Source of the DNA: Parachryseolinea silvisoli
GTDB lineage: Bacteria; Bacteroidota; Bacteroidia; Cytophagales; Cyclobacteriaceae
NCBI RefSeq assembly: GCF_021190955.1
Contig: NZ_JAIOAO010000004.1
Coordinates: 496,001-560,000, forward strand
DNA length: 64,000 nt
Direction of reading: 5' to 3'
Positions 42,262 through 51,080 of the stretch are shown one piece after another. The notes beneath the pieces are model-generated. The model was not told the DNA's origin, made no database searches, and saw only the letters and a program-made list of their open reading frames with translations. The position numbers were made by a program, and so were the translations under genes. Positions within the stretch are counted from its first letter, which is position 1. Each line of letters starts with the position of its first letter.

Positions 42262-44991
42262 TTATTTTTTGATAAATCGTTTTACGGTTCTGTTTCCATC
42301 CTTGTTGAAAATGACAAAATAAAGCCCCGGTTGTAATGCAGAGACATTCAGTCCATTTTCATTCACCCATGTTTCTGGCAGTACTACTGTTGTTTGAAGA
42401 TTGGCAATACTGACTTTTGCTCCTTTCATGGCGGTGGTGAAATACAGCGTGTTTTCAACAGGGTTGGGGTACACTTCAAAAGTTGCAGTCTCCTCTTTCG
42501 CTATCTTCTCTATGCCGGGGGAAGCCGTTCGCGCGGTTGCGCCTGTCGCTACGTTGGTAATCCTGATCCAGTTGATGTTTACGCCTGAGTTTTGGATAAA
42601 GACACCGAAGTTGTACGTTCCTGCATTCACGTTCACGGTGTGTGATATCGTCTGCCAGTTTTGCCACGCACCGGTGTTGGGTACATCGAGCGCGCCCAAC
42701 TGCATGGTCCCTGCATTCAGATCAGCCGAGATCCTGGCTCCGGTCGCCGCACTGGCTACTCTGTATTCTATTAAATAGGCGCCTGTGGTTGGGAAATTGA
42801 TGTTGCTATACGCCATCCAGTCGCCGGTATCGGTGTAGCCCACATTCAATCCTCCATCGGTGTCGGTAGTGGCTTCGGTCTGGATGCCGCTCATGCTGGA
42901 ATAGCTTTCGGCTTGTATCAACGTGGAGACAGGCGTGCTGGTGGCCGGCACTAATTTCCATTGGCCGCTGGTCTGGTTATTGTTATCCCATTGTTGCACA
43001 TTGGCGCCGTTGGCCGTGCTGGCATTGGCTACCTCTACGATTCTTCCGCTGTGCCTGGCCACGAGCTTATAATAACCATCTCCCGTGGGCACGGCAATGA
43101 ACTGCTGGTTCGGCGTACCGAAATAGGTCCACTGAAATACATTGGCTCCATTGTTTTTGCTAATTGATTCAATGTCCACGGCTTTACCGCTGTGTACAGG
43201 TTGTATCTGATATGCGCCGTCGCCTACAGGCAAGAACCTGAACTGTTGATTGGCTCCACCATTGTAGGTTCCCTGCGATATGTTCGCTCCATCCGCCGTA
43301 CTGATTGCCCAAACATCCATGTACAATCCGCTGTTGCGATTTTGTATATAATATGTAGCGTTTCCTAAATTTGTGGCTCCATTGGAACGAACCCGTAAGG
43401 ATGTTATTCGATCATTCCATTCGGCAATCCACCCCGTAGTAGAAGTAAAATCTGCGGAAGCTCCTGTGAAATTGTCAGCATCATACACCGTGACTTTAAA
43501 TCCTTCTGCCACCTTCAGGGAAGTTATGTCATTATCCAGTATGCCTTGCGACTGAAGTTGTGCTAACGTGTAATCTCCGAGATCAAGCCCGCCAGCATAT
43601 CCTCCAAAATTGACATCCTGATACACTTTCACTACCGCGCTGTTGATGTCAGTGATCTTTATGGACGAAATCCGATCATTCCAATCCGCAAGCCAGGCTG
43701 TATTGGCAGTAAGAGTTTTTGAAGCACCCGTAAAATTATCATGTTCATAAATCGTAACAGCATAACCCGGTGGTACTGTCAAAGAGGTAATATCGTTATC
43801 CGTTACACCGCTTGACTGAAGTTGTGCTAACGTATAGGATCCTGGTGCAAGCTGCGAATAAAACCCGGCGTAATTAATATTTTGATAAACGTGCACCTTG
43901 TTTAAACTGGCGACGGCTTCAAACAAATGAACGCCACTGGTTTGAGTCGATAAATCAATGGTGCCCGTTGGCAATGCACCCCAATCGTAACTGATTAAGA
44001 AATTGCTTTTATTCACGGAGTTATACCATGCGTAATCACCCGTGAAATTAATTACCTGCAAATAACGCTCTCGCTGCGCCTGCGTTAAATTTCCTACCCG
44101 AACAAACTCCGTAAACCACTTCGCGAAAATCCCTTTGAACAAACCGCCATCTCCCTGTCCTTTTTCATTCAGGTAAAATACTCCTCCATTGTAATTTCTG
44201 TAATTCATCATAAACTCCGACGCCTTGATGCCATCATCGATATACGATTGTAGCCCTGTAACAATGCTCAGCTCTAAACAGGCACCGATGAACATGCCGG
44301 AGTTGTAAGAGAACTGCCAGTCCGGGTCGAAATTGCCAGGCGCATCCCAAATGCCGCCCTGAGCATTGAATACGTTTACTTTCATCCACGCATGAATGTC
44401 TTTCGCCATTTGCAGGTTGGCAGGATCTCCTTCCAATTGATAGAGCTTCACGGCCATAATAATGGCTGGACTATTGGCTATCGAATTTTTACAAGGCGTT
44501 GTGCATCCTTTTCTCCAGGACATTGCTCCATTGGTATATCCTGTCTTTATTTCTGCCCATATCTGATGAACCGCGTCGAGATACTCCGGATCTTTCGTTG
44601 CATTGTAGCAATTGAAGGCCGCTAACCCAAGCCATTCCAGATCATCGTAGTAGTCATTGCGGTAAGTGCCTGCGGCGTATAGATTATATTTTCTAATTCC
44701 GGCAATGATCCTTTTCATCCGGTCTCTATAGACAACATTGCGGGTTCTTTGATAGGCGTCGGCTAATGTCTCGAGTGAATGCGCCATCCACCAGTATCCA
44801 TATACATACGGATTATTATCAGAAGCACTGTTGAACTTGTAATAGCTTCCATCGGCCGACATGAAAATGTTAAATGTGCCGTTCTGAATATTCTCCGCGC
44901 GTTGGTCAATCGTTTGGGCAAATAAACTGCAAGCACAGAACGAAAGAATTATCGTCCATTTTGGTTTTCCGGACCTAAACATGGTTTCCAT
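42262..44991 (-). CDS. T9SS-exported GH76 mannanase candidate with two crystallin domains, ricin and CBM6 modules
   Basis: A 909-residue secreted protein. The N-terminal 370 residues are a GH76 catalytic domain with the aspartate pair in R-N-D-Y-Y-D-D-L-E-W (D116, D117) and the F-S-Y-N-S-G-M-F-I-G-A motif. GH76 proteins hydrolyse alpha-1,6-mannan internally. Two beta/gamma-crystallin-like domains (about 375-460 and 465-545), a ricin-type lectin (about 555-685), a CBM6 module (about 695-820) and a T9SS sorting domain (V-Y-P-N-P-V-E-N-T-L to F-I-K-K) follow. Unlike the lipoprotein GH76 at 18685, this one is exported by T9SS, so mannan may be cut both away from and at the cell surface. Confidence 0.93.
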   Translation of the reverse strand: METMFRSGKPKWTIILSFCACSLFAQTIDQRAENIQNGTFNIFMSADGSYYKFNSASDNNPYVYGYWWMAHSLETLADAYQRTRNVVYRDRMKRIIAGIRKYNLYAAGTYRNDYYDDLEWLGLAAFNCYNATKDPEYLDAVHQIWAEIKTGYTNGAMSWRKGCTTPCKNSIANSPAIIMAVKLYQLEGDPANLQMAKDIHAWMKVNVFNAQGGIWDAPGNFDPDWQFSYNSGMFIGACLELSIVTGLQSYIDDGIKASEFMMNYRNYNGGVFYLNEKGQGDGGLFKGIFAKWFTEFVRVGNLTQAQRERYLQVINFTGDYAWYNSVNKSNFLISYDWGALPTGTIDLSTQTSGVHLFEAVASLNKVHVYQNINYAGFYSQLAPGSYTLAQLQSSGVTDNDITSLTVPPGYAVTIYEHDNFTGASKTLTANTAWLADWNDRISSIKITDINSAVVKVYQDVNFGGYAGGLDLGDYTLAQLQSQGILDNDITSLKVAEGFKVTVYDADNFTGASADFTSTTGWIAEWNDRITSLRVRSNGATNLGNATYYIQNRNSGLYMDVWAISTADGANISQGTYNGGANQQFRFLPVGDGAYQIQPVHSGKAVDIESISKNNGANVFQWTYFGTPNQQFIAVPTGDGYYKLVARHSGRIVEVANASTANGANVQQWDNNNQTSGQWKLVPATSTPVSTLIQAESYSSMSGIQTEATTDTDGGLNVGYTDTGDWMAYSNINFPTTGAYLIEYRVASAATGARISADLNAGTMQLGALDVPNTGAWQNWQTISHTVNVNAGTYNFGVFIQNSGVNINWIRITNVATGATARTASPGIEKIAKEETATFEVYPNPVENTLYFTTAMKGAKVSIANLQTTVVLPETWVNENGLNVSALQPGLYFVIFNKDGNRTVKRFIKK
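42551..42930. repeat. CBM6 module repeat, copy 2
   Basis: The CBM6 region of the GH76 gene, nearly identical to the copies at 39581 and 45359. Confidence 0.8.
42948..43380. repeat. Ricin-lectin module repeat, copy 2
   Basis: The ricin-type region of the GH76 gene, closely related to 39979-40415. The protein over Y-I/L-Q-N-R-N-S-G-L-Y-M-D-V-W and F-G-T-P-N-Q-Q-F-I-A-V-P-T-G-D-G is almost unchanged. Confidence 0.75.
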
Positions 44992-45078
44992 ATTTTTAAC
45001 TCGGGATTTAAAGATTATTCAATAGAAATGTTTTATAGTTGGTTTTAAATCAGAGGTGGTAAGTCTCCATTTATCGTC

Positions 45079-48021
45079 TTATTTCTTGATAAATCGCTTT
45101 ACGGTTCTGTTTCCATCCTGGGTGAGAATAACGAAGTAGAGCCCTGGTTTCAGTGCGGAGACGTCCACCCCATTTTCTTCAACCCGTGTTTCTGACAGCA
45201 CTTCCGTTGTTTGAAGGTTGGCAATACTCACTTTTGCTCCTTTCATGGCAGCGCTGAAATACAGCGTGTTTTCAACAGGGTTTGGATACAATCCAACCGT
45301 TGCTGTCTCCTCTTTTTCCAGGGTGGGTGAAACTGTTCTTGCAGTTGCTCCGGGCGCTACGTAGGTAATCCTGATCCAGTTGATGTTTACGCCTGAGTTT
45401 TGGATGAAGACACCGAAATTGTACGTCCCGGCGCTCACGTTCACGGTGTGTGATATCGTCTGCCAGTTTTGCCATGCACCGGTGTTGGGCACATCGAGCG
45501 CGCCCAGCTGCATAGTTCCCGCATTCAGATCGGCTGAGATCCTGGCTCCGTTCACGGCACTGGCCACCCTGTATTCCAGTAAGTAGGAACCTGTGGTCGG
45601 GAAATGGATGTTGCTATATGCCATCCAGTCGCCGGTATCGGCATAGCCGACATTCAGTCCTCCGCCGGTGTCGGTTGTTGGCTCGGTCTGGATCCCGCTC
45701 ATGTTAGAATAGCTTTCGGCTTGTATCAGCGTAGAGGCGGGCGTGTTGGCAAGTATTCGAAGGGAAGTAACTTTGTCATTCCAGGTGGCGTCAAAACAAC
45801 TTAAGTCGGAAGTAACGACAAGGGAGCCACCCGTGAAATTATCATCTTGATATAAGATGATTTTATACCCTTGTGTGAGTCGCAGGGATGAAATGTCATC
45901 ATCCTGAATACCCAATGATTGCAGGCGCGTTAAATTGTAATCGCCTGCGTCGAGCCCCGTGGAAGTGCCGCTATAGTTGCAATCTTTGTATACGGTAGCT
46001 ATTCTGGCGGGACCCGGGTCTGTGGGGAGTCCATTTTTTTCCCGGATGAGCTGGAAGATATGGTCTGGACGTACCACTACATAATTGGCACCGAGGGAAT
46101 TGGCAACGTTCTTAAAATTGCTGGGTTTTATGTCCTGCCACGGCTGTGATTGAATGATGATGAACCGGGGTTCTGTGCCGTTCCATCCGGCAGCGGCATT
46201 GGCAATGTGCTCCTTTATATTTTGCTCATTCCAGCAGTAGTTACACGAAAGTGGAAAACCGGGAAGACTTTGATTATATATACTGAGCGGCCCGCCTGTA
46301 TTTTGAGCTGTTAATCCGAGTAATGACGGTGCATAGGTAGCGTAGCTTTGTCCAACATTTTGGTTAATACCCCCTGTGATGGTATTCCAAACGGTAAGCA
46401 CCCGAAGCCCGGCCCGGCGGTTGTACTCTTCAGTCTTAACCACGAATTGATCGAGCGAGGGTTGATTCGGAAAATTGTTCGGATATGCGTAGCCGTAACC
46501 GGAAGGCCCCGAAATCAGGTTGTCGTTCGTGGTAGCCGTTTGATGATAGAAGTTTAGGGCGCCGGGCATCGCATCGACCATCGCCGGCGAGACAGTCCAG
46601 CCGATCGGCACGGAGCCACGATCGGGATTGTTCCATAGCTTGCGCATCAGGTGCTCGACATATTGCAAGTTGTCGCCATCACTTATGATGAATGCTACGT
46701 AGATTTTATTCTGCAGGGCCGGTTTCGCGGGGATGGGTTTAATAGCAATCGTCCTGGGCATGCCGCTGTGAACCGATAGATTGGTGGCATAATCGCTTGC
46801 AACAGTGGCGATACCATACTGGGACGCCCGCGTTACACCGGCACCCTCTTCGGGCCACCAGCCCATAAAATTGGCCCCCGCCGGCATAGACGATAAAAAG
46901 CTATTCAGCAATTCACTTTCGCCGGCCACGGCGGGATCGAGCCAGATCGTTGCTGCCCCTAATGCTACGGCATATTCACGCATGCCCATGACGTGCGCCT
47001 CCGGACTTAATCCAACCAATAGTCGGTGGTCAATGCCCGGCCAATAGGTATTGAAGAGTGTCTGGTAGACCTGCAACTTACTGGTGAACTGTCCGCGCAA
47101 ATCCATGAGCACAGGTAGGTTATAGGGCGCGGCTGTTAACGTTGATATGAATGCGGGAGAAACAATGAGTGCTTTTTTGTCTTTCGCTAACGTGGTGGCC
47201 AGGTTGATGGTATGTATCTGTGCCGGATCGTACACGATTAACCCGTTTAGCTCGCTGCGGTACTTCGTAATCAGGGACCACCGGTTCGTGACTTCAGTCC
47301 AGCTCAATCCCAACGACTGCAACCAGGTATAGGGGCCTTCTGCAAAAGCATCACCTTCGTACGAGAAAATACGCGGTTGTGTACGGTTTACAATTCCTTT
47401 CAATGAAGTGAATAAAAGCAGCTCGCCCACCGTGTTGTCGGCCTGTACGCCTACCCAATCCACCTTTATATAGGCACCCCCACGCCAATAGACACGCAAT
47501 TCAATGGCTTGATTATCGGCCGGCATGGTAAAGGGTAATCTAAAACTTGTGTAGTTCGCCGCGATGGAGAACTGCTGGCGGGTGATCGTTTGGAACGCCA
47601 GGCTCGCCCCGGTCGTTGCATTTCTAACATCGATATCGACCACCGGATCGTTATTGGCAGTATTGTTATCGATCTTCATTCGAAACTCGGCAATGTTAGG
47701 TCCTGCTGGTACATTCGTGACATACGGCCCGTAGATCATGTGCTCATTCGGAGCATCAATGCCTACCTGGCACAGCCAGCCGTCGGTTTCCAGGCGTCCG
47801 GTTTTGTGGCCCAGCGAGGTACCTTCGGCTTCCCAACGGGTCATGTTGCCGAGAACACTGGTTGGCCCCCAGTTGATCAGATCCTGCGTTTGGGCTGTCG
47901 CCGGAAAGGAGGGAAGGAGTTGCCCCTGCGGCCATGTTATCTGTGCTGAAACGTTATTGTAATAGACAAAACAGGAGAGTAGCACGGCAATAATCCTGAC
48001 ATGTAAAGTAAGGTTGGTCAT
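45079..48021 (-). CDS. T9SS-exported GxGYxYP-family protein with crystallin and CBM6 modules
   Basis: A 980-residue secreted protein. A signal peptide (ends Y-N-N-V-S-A-Q) is followed by a carbohydrate-binding-like jelly roll (about 55-195), then the GxGYxYP putative glycoside hydrolase domain (about 200-680). The family-defining motif is S-G-Y-G-Y-A-Y-P at 507-514. Other marks are S-D-G-D-N-L-Q-Y and T-V-W-N-T-I-T-G-G. The activity of this family has not been firmly shown. A beta/gamma-crystallin-like domain (about 690-770), CBM6 module (about 770-900) and T9SS sorting domain (L-Y-P-N-P-V-E-N-T-L to F-I-K-K) follow. It is the first of three T9SS genes on the minus strand, 87 bp before the GH76 gene. 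Confidence 0.9.
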   Translation of the reverse strand: MTNLTLHVRIIAVLLSCFVYYNNVSAQITWPQGQLLPSFPATAQTQDLINWGPTSVLGNMTRWEAEGTSLGHKTGRLETDGWLCQVGIDAPNEHMIYGPYVTNVPAGPNIAEFRMKIDNNTANNDPVVDIDVRNATTGASLAFQTITRQQFSIAANYTSFRLPFTMPADNQAIELRVYWRGGAYIKVDWVGVQADNTVGELLLFTSLKGIVNRTQPRIFSYEGDAFAEGPYTWLQSLGLSWTEVTNRWSLITKYRSELNGLIVYDPAQIHTINLATTLAKDKKALIVSPAFISTLTAAPYNLPVLMDLRGQFTSKLQVYQTLFNTYWPGIDHRLLVGLSPEAHVMGMREYAVALGAATIWLDPAVAGESELLNSFLSSMPAGANFMGWWPEEGAGVTRASQYGIATVASDYATNLSVHSGMPRTIAIKPIPAKPALQNKIYVAFIISDGDNLQYVEHLMRKLWNNPDRGSVPIGWTVSPAMVDAMPGALNFYHQTATTNDNLISGPSGYGYAYPNNFPNQPSLDQFVVKTEEYNRRAGLRVLTVWNTITGGINQNVGQSYATYAPSLLGLTAQNTGGPLSIYNQSLPGFPLSCNYCWNEQNIKEHIANAAAGWNGTEPRFIIIQSQPWQDIKPSNFKNVANSLGANYVVVRPDHIFQLIREKNGLPTDPGPARIATVYKDCNYSGTSTGLDAGDYNLTRLQSLGIQDDDISSLRLTQGYKIILYQDDNFTGGSLVVTSDLSCFDATWNDKVTSLRILANTPASTLIQAESYSNMSGIQTEPTTDTGGGLNVGYADTGDWMAYSNIHFPTTGSYLLEYRVASAVNGARISADLNAGTMQLGALDVPNTGAWQNWQTISHTVNVSAGTYNFGVFIQNSGVNINWIRITYVAPGATARTVSPTLEKEETATVGLYPNPVENTLYFSAAMKGAKVSIANLQTTEVLSETRVEENGVDVSALKPGLYFVILTQDGNRTVKRFIKK
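45359..45738. repeat. CBM6 module repeat, copy 3
   Basis: The CBM6 region of the GxGYxYP gene, nearly identical to the copies at 39581 and 42551. Confidence 0.8.
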
Positions 48022-48314
48022 AGTTGTTTAGATTTTCGGTTTACACGTGATTCAATGGACATACCAGGGTGCAGAGGTGCGGTATGCCGGGAAGGGCTAT
48101 AGACAGGTCGCCGCCGATAAGGCTACGTAGAGTCCATTATCATTAAATGTTGGTGTAATTGTAAAGGAAAGCAGTACGGCAGTCCGAACCGTCCGGGACT
48201 ATCATGATGCGCGGGTGGAATTATTGAACGGCTGAGACGATTTATTAAACGGTGGGTCTGATGATGCGATGTCGGTAATGCGTTGTAACTTTAAGAGACA
48301 AACCCTTGTTTTTT
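48022..48314. other. Divergent intergenic region
   Basis: 293 bases between the GxGYxYP gene and the sugar isomerase-like gene, which are divergent. TAACTTTA about 25 bases before the start at 48315 resembles a TAnnTTTG box. Nothing else was recognised. Confidence 0.35.
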
Positions 48315-49205
48315 ATGAACCGCCGGGATTTTATCATTAGCTCATCCATGGTTTTGGGCGCGCCTTTGCTGTCGCAGGCCTTTGTCGGAGCCACCAAGCC
48401 CTTAAAAATGGGCTTGCAATTATTTACGATCCGGGATGCACTCGCGAAAGATCTTCACGGCACGCTAAAAACGGTAGCGTCCCTTGGATACCAGGACCTG
48501 GAAACCTATGGATTTGAACCGGAGGCCAATAAATACTATGGTATAGATGCGTCGGCATTTAAAAGTATGCTGGATGGCTTGCAGCTGACCACCAGCAGTG
48601 GGCATTACGACTTCTATCGGTACTTCAACCAGTCGGAGGATGCACTACGCCGTTACGTTGACCAGTGTATTCAAGGGGCGAAGACCCTGGAGCAAAAGTA
48701 TATCACCTGGCCGTGGCTCGATGGGGAGTCACGAACGATCGACAAGTTTAAGATGCTGGCACAAAAGCTAAATAGGGTCGGTGAGCAGGTGAACAAGGCG
48801 GGCCTGGGCTTTGCATACCACAACCACGATTATGAGTTTACAGACCAGCAGGGCGTGAATGGATACGATGTGCTGCTGGCCGACACGGATGCATCACTGG
48901 TAAAACTTCAGATCGATTTGTATTGGGTCATGCACTCGTCCAAACGCACGCCGGCAGAGTTGTTTAAAAAACAGCCTGGCCGCTTTGTGATGTGGCACAT
49001 CAAGGATATGGATCGAAAAACACGAGACTATACAGAACTTGGTAACGGATCAATCGATTATACAACCATCCTTCCGTATGCTTCTCTGTCGGGACTTCAG
49101 TACTATTTCCTCGAGCAGGGGGGTAATTTCGCGGTGAGCTCGATGCAAAGCATCCGGGATAGTGCCGCATACTTCAAAACCAATCTGAAGGCGCTGTTGC
49201 GATAG
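48315..49205 (+). CDS. Exported sugar phosphate isomerase/epimerase-like TIM barrel protein
   Basis: A 296-residue xylose-isomerase-like TIM barrel (AP endonuclease 2 fold) with a Tat-type signal (M-N-R-R-D-F-I-I-S-S-S-M). Barrel motifs include G-L-Q-L-F-T-I-R-D, F-A-Y-H-N-H-D-Y-E-F (metal-binding histidine and glutamate) and Q-I-D-L-Y-W-V with the downstream M-W-H-I-K-D-M-D. Proteins of this type bind a divalent metal and isomerise sugars or related compounds. The in-frame TTG at 48306 would add only three residues. The gene is alone on this strand and converges with the HAD gene. Confidence 0.9.
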   Translation: MNRRDFIISSSMVLGAPLLSQAFVGATKPLKMGLQLFTIRDALAKDLHGTLKTVASLGYQDLETYGFEPEANKYYGIDASAFKSMLDGLQLTTSSGHYDFYRYFNQSEDALRRYVDQCIQGAKTLEQKYITWPWLDGESRTIDKFKMLAQKLNRVGEQVNKAGLGFAYHNHDYEFTDQQGVNGYDVLLADTDASLVKLQIDLYWVMHSSKRTPAELFKKQPGRFVMWHIKDMDRKTRDYTELGNGSIDYTTILPYASLSGLQYYFLEQGGNFAVSSMQSIRDSAAYFKTNLKALLR

Positions 49206-49225
49206 CGGTGAAGGGGCGGTAGAAA

Positions 49226-50017
49226 TCACAGCTGCTCCAGAATGCTCAATACACCCCGATTGTCGTTACTGTGTGTGGTATATTTAGCGGCATTCTTCAC
49301 TTCCGGGTGCGCATTTTCCATGGCAAAGCTAAAGTGTGCCTCGCCCATCATTTCAACATCGTTGAGGTAGTCGCCGAATACCATGGTATGCTCGCGGGGT
49401 ATTTCGAATTTTTTCTGTACGACATCCAGCGCCTTTCCTTTGTGCGCCAGCTTGTGGGAAAGGTCGAGCCATACGTTACCCGACACTTTTACCTGCAGGT
49501 CATTCTGGTATTCCAAAAAGTGAGGGTAGCTGTTTTGTTCGGCGCCGGACAGGTCACAGATAGCGATCTTGAGGAACTCGTCATCATCGACGTTTACGAG
49601 GTTGTCTACAACGGCGTACTTGTCATAATACATGGACAGACGTCCAACAAAGGCAGGATCGTCGTTGTCGATGTAGGCGCTTTTCTTACCGCAAAGGATC
49701 GCCAGTACATTCGGAAGTTTTTTTATACGTTTCAGGAGATCCCGGGTAAGATCCCGATCCATTGGCTGCACGTGAAGCTCTTTGCCCTGGTGCATCACAT
49801 AACTGCCGTTCTCGGCGATGAAGATGATCTCGTCCTGGATGTCCGGAAAACAGTTATAAAGGTTCTGGTATTGCCTTCCGCTGGCAGCAGAGAACAAAAT
49901 ATCCTTCGATCGCATCCGATTGAAGATCGTGAAGAAATCGGGGCTTAGCTCGTGTTTGGTGTTGAGAAGGGTGCCATCCATATCGGAGGCGACAAGTCTT
50001 ACTGATGAAAAATCCAT
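49226..50017 (-). CDS. HAD-family (Cof-type) phosphatase
   Basis: A 263-residue cytoplasmic hydrolase of the haloacid dehalogenase superfamily, class IIB (Cof-like). Motif I is D-M-D-G-T-L-L with nucleophile D12 and D14, S-A-A-S-G-R-Q follows as motif II region, K-G-K-A-L-D is motif III, and F-G-D-Y-L-N-D is motif IV. These enzymes dephosphorylate sugar phosphates or flavin cofactors. Its exact substrate is unknown. It faces the isomerase-like gene with 20 bp between the stops. Confidence 0.93.
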   Translation of the reverse strand: MDFSSVRLVASDMDGTLLNTKHELSPDFFTIFNRMRSKDILFSAASGRQYQNLYNCFPDIQDEIIFIAENGSYVMHQGKELHVQPMDRDLTRDLLKRIKKLPNVLAILCGKKSAYIDNDDPAFVGRLSMYYDKYAVVDNLVNVDDDEFLKIAICDLSGAEQNSYPHFLEYQNDLQVKVSGNVWLDLSHKLAHKGKALDVVQKKFEIPREHTMVFGDYLNDVEMMGEAHFSFAMENAHPEVKNAAKYTTHSNDNRGVLSILEQL

Positions 50018-50230
50018 GCGTACGTTTCCTGGTGAGGGGATCGGTTCTAAAGAAACCTAAGATTAAGGGAAAATCAAAACACGCGCGCCTCCTTCTTTTA
50101 CCCCGTAACAATACGGCGCTGATTTTTGCGTTTAAATTTCACGAAGCGTACCGGTGCCCCGTTGGAGTATGTGAGTGATCGGCATGATAGGTATTTAACG
50201 CCTTCTTTTATACTATCACGTACTGCCTGC

Positions 50231-51001
50231 ATGAAAGCACTTCTCCTGTCATTGTTGTTATTCGGTTTCTTTTATGTGAATTCTCAGGATGTTGGTCCGT
50301 CCAAAAATGTTGGCCGTGAGTATGGCAACCCCAAAATGCCACTGATGGTGTCTCACCTGGGCGGTGCGAATAAGGAGCGACTGAAGCGGGCAAACAAGAA
50401 CTCACGTCATTCGATCTTCGGCAAGATACTATGTTTCCGTAAGGTATGCCGGATACAATCGGGACACTCCGCGTCCCTGCGGCCTATAAGTTTTAAGAAG
50501 TTTAAGAAAAAGGTGGCGCGGAACGCGAAGAAAGGTCTTTACAAAAAGGTCCAAAGCGATTCATCGTATAAGAGCAAGCCCGTGTTGCGTGAAGCAAAGC
50601 CCGTTGGTATCGATACGGTTTCCGCCGGGCCGGCTCCGGCCATCCAAGCGGACAGTCTCATCGTGCTGGGAGCGGAGCTTCTGTTTGAAACAAACAAGTC
50701 TACCCTGGGAAGTGAGCACCTGGCCACGCTCAAGCCCATCGTGGATTATCTGGTTTCACACCCTGCACGATCTGTAAAAATCTCGGGCCATACCGACAAT
50801 ACCGGGAATGAAGGACATAACCTTACGTTGTTCAAAAGACGTGCAGAAGTGGTGGCAGAATACCTGATCAGGAATGGCGTTGATAGCAATCGCGTAGAGA
50901 CGTTCGGGATTGGCAGTGCAAAGCCCCTGGCCGTAAATACCTCGGAGGAAGGGCGAAAGAAAAACAGGCGTGTTGAATTATTAATCAGCCAGGGGCGATG
51001 A
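50231..51001 (+). CDS. OmpA-like peptidoglycan-associated outer membrane protein
   Basis: A 256-residue exported protein with a signal peptide (M-K-A-L-L-L-S-L-L-L-F-G-F-F-Y). The first part is basic and not recognised. The C-terminal 110 residues form an OmpA-like peptidoglycan-binding domain: L-L-F-E-T-N-K-S-T-L, V-K-I-S-G-H-T-D-N-T-G, L-F-K-R-R-A-E-V-V-A-E-Y-L and N-R-R-V-E-L-L at the end. It probably anchors the outer membrane to the cell wall. The start at 50231 is chosen because it yields a clear signal peptide; the frame is open from 50126. It precedes the retron operon by 80 bp. Confidence 0.9.
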   Translation: MKALLLSLLLFGFFYVNSQDVGPSKNVGREYGNPKMPLMVSHLGGANKERLKRANKNSRHSIFGKILCFRKVCRIQSGHSASLRPISFKKFKKKVARNAKKGLYKKVQSDSSYKSKPVLREAKPVGIDTVSAGPAPAIQADSLIVLGAELLFETNKSTLGSEHLATLKPIVDYLVSHPARSVKISGHTDNTGNEGHNLTLFKRRAEVVAEYLIRNGVDSNRVETFGIGSAKPLAVNTSEEGRKKNRRVELLISQGR

Positions 51002-51080
51002 TTCGCTACTTTTTCTTTTTCTTTATTTTGCCTAACATTAACACGCTTTACGAATTGCTTCATACGCAACCCCTACTGTT

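Noticed and set aside
39581-45738. Transposon-type repeats for the near-identical segments in the T9SS genes
   Set aside because: The repeats lie in frame inside protein domains and have no terminal inverted repeats or transposase.
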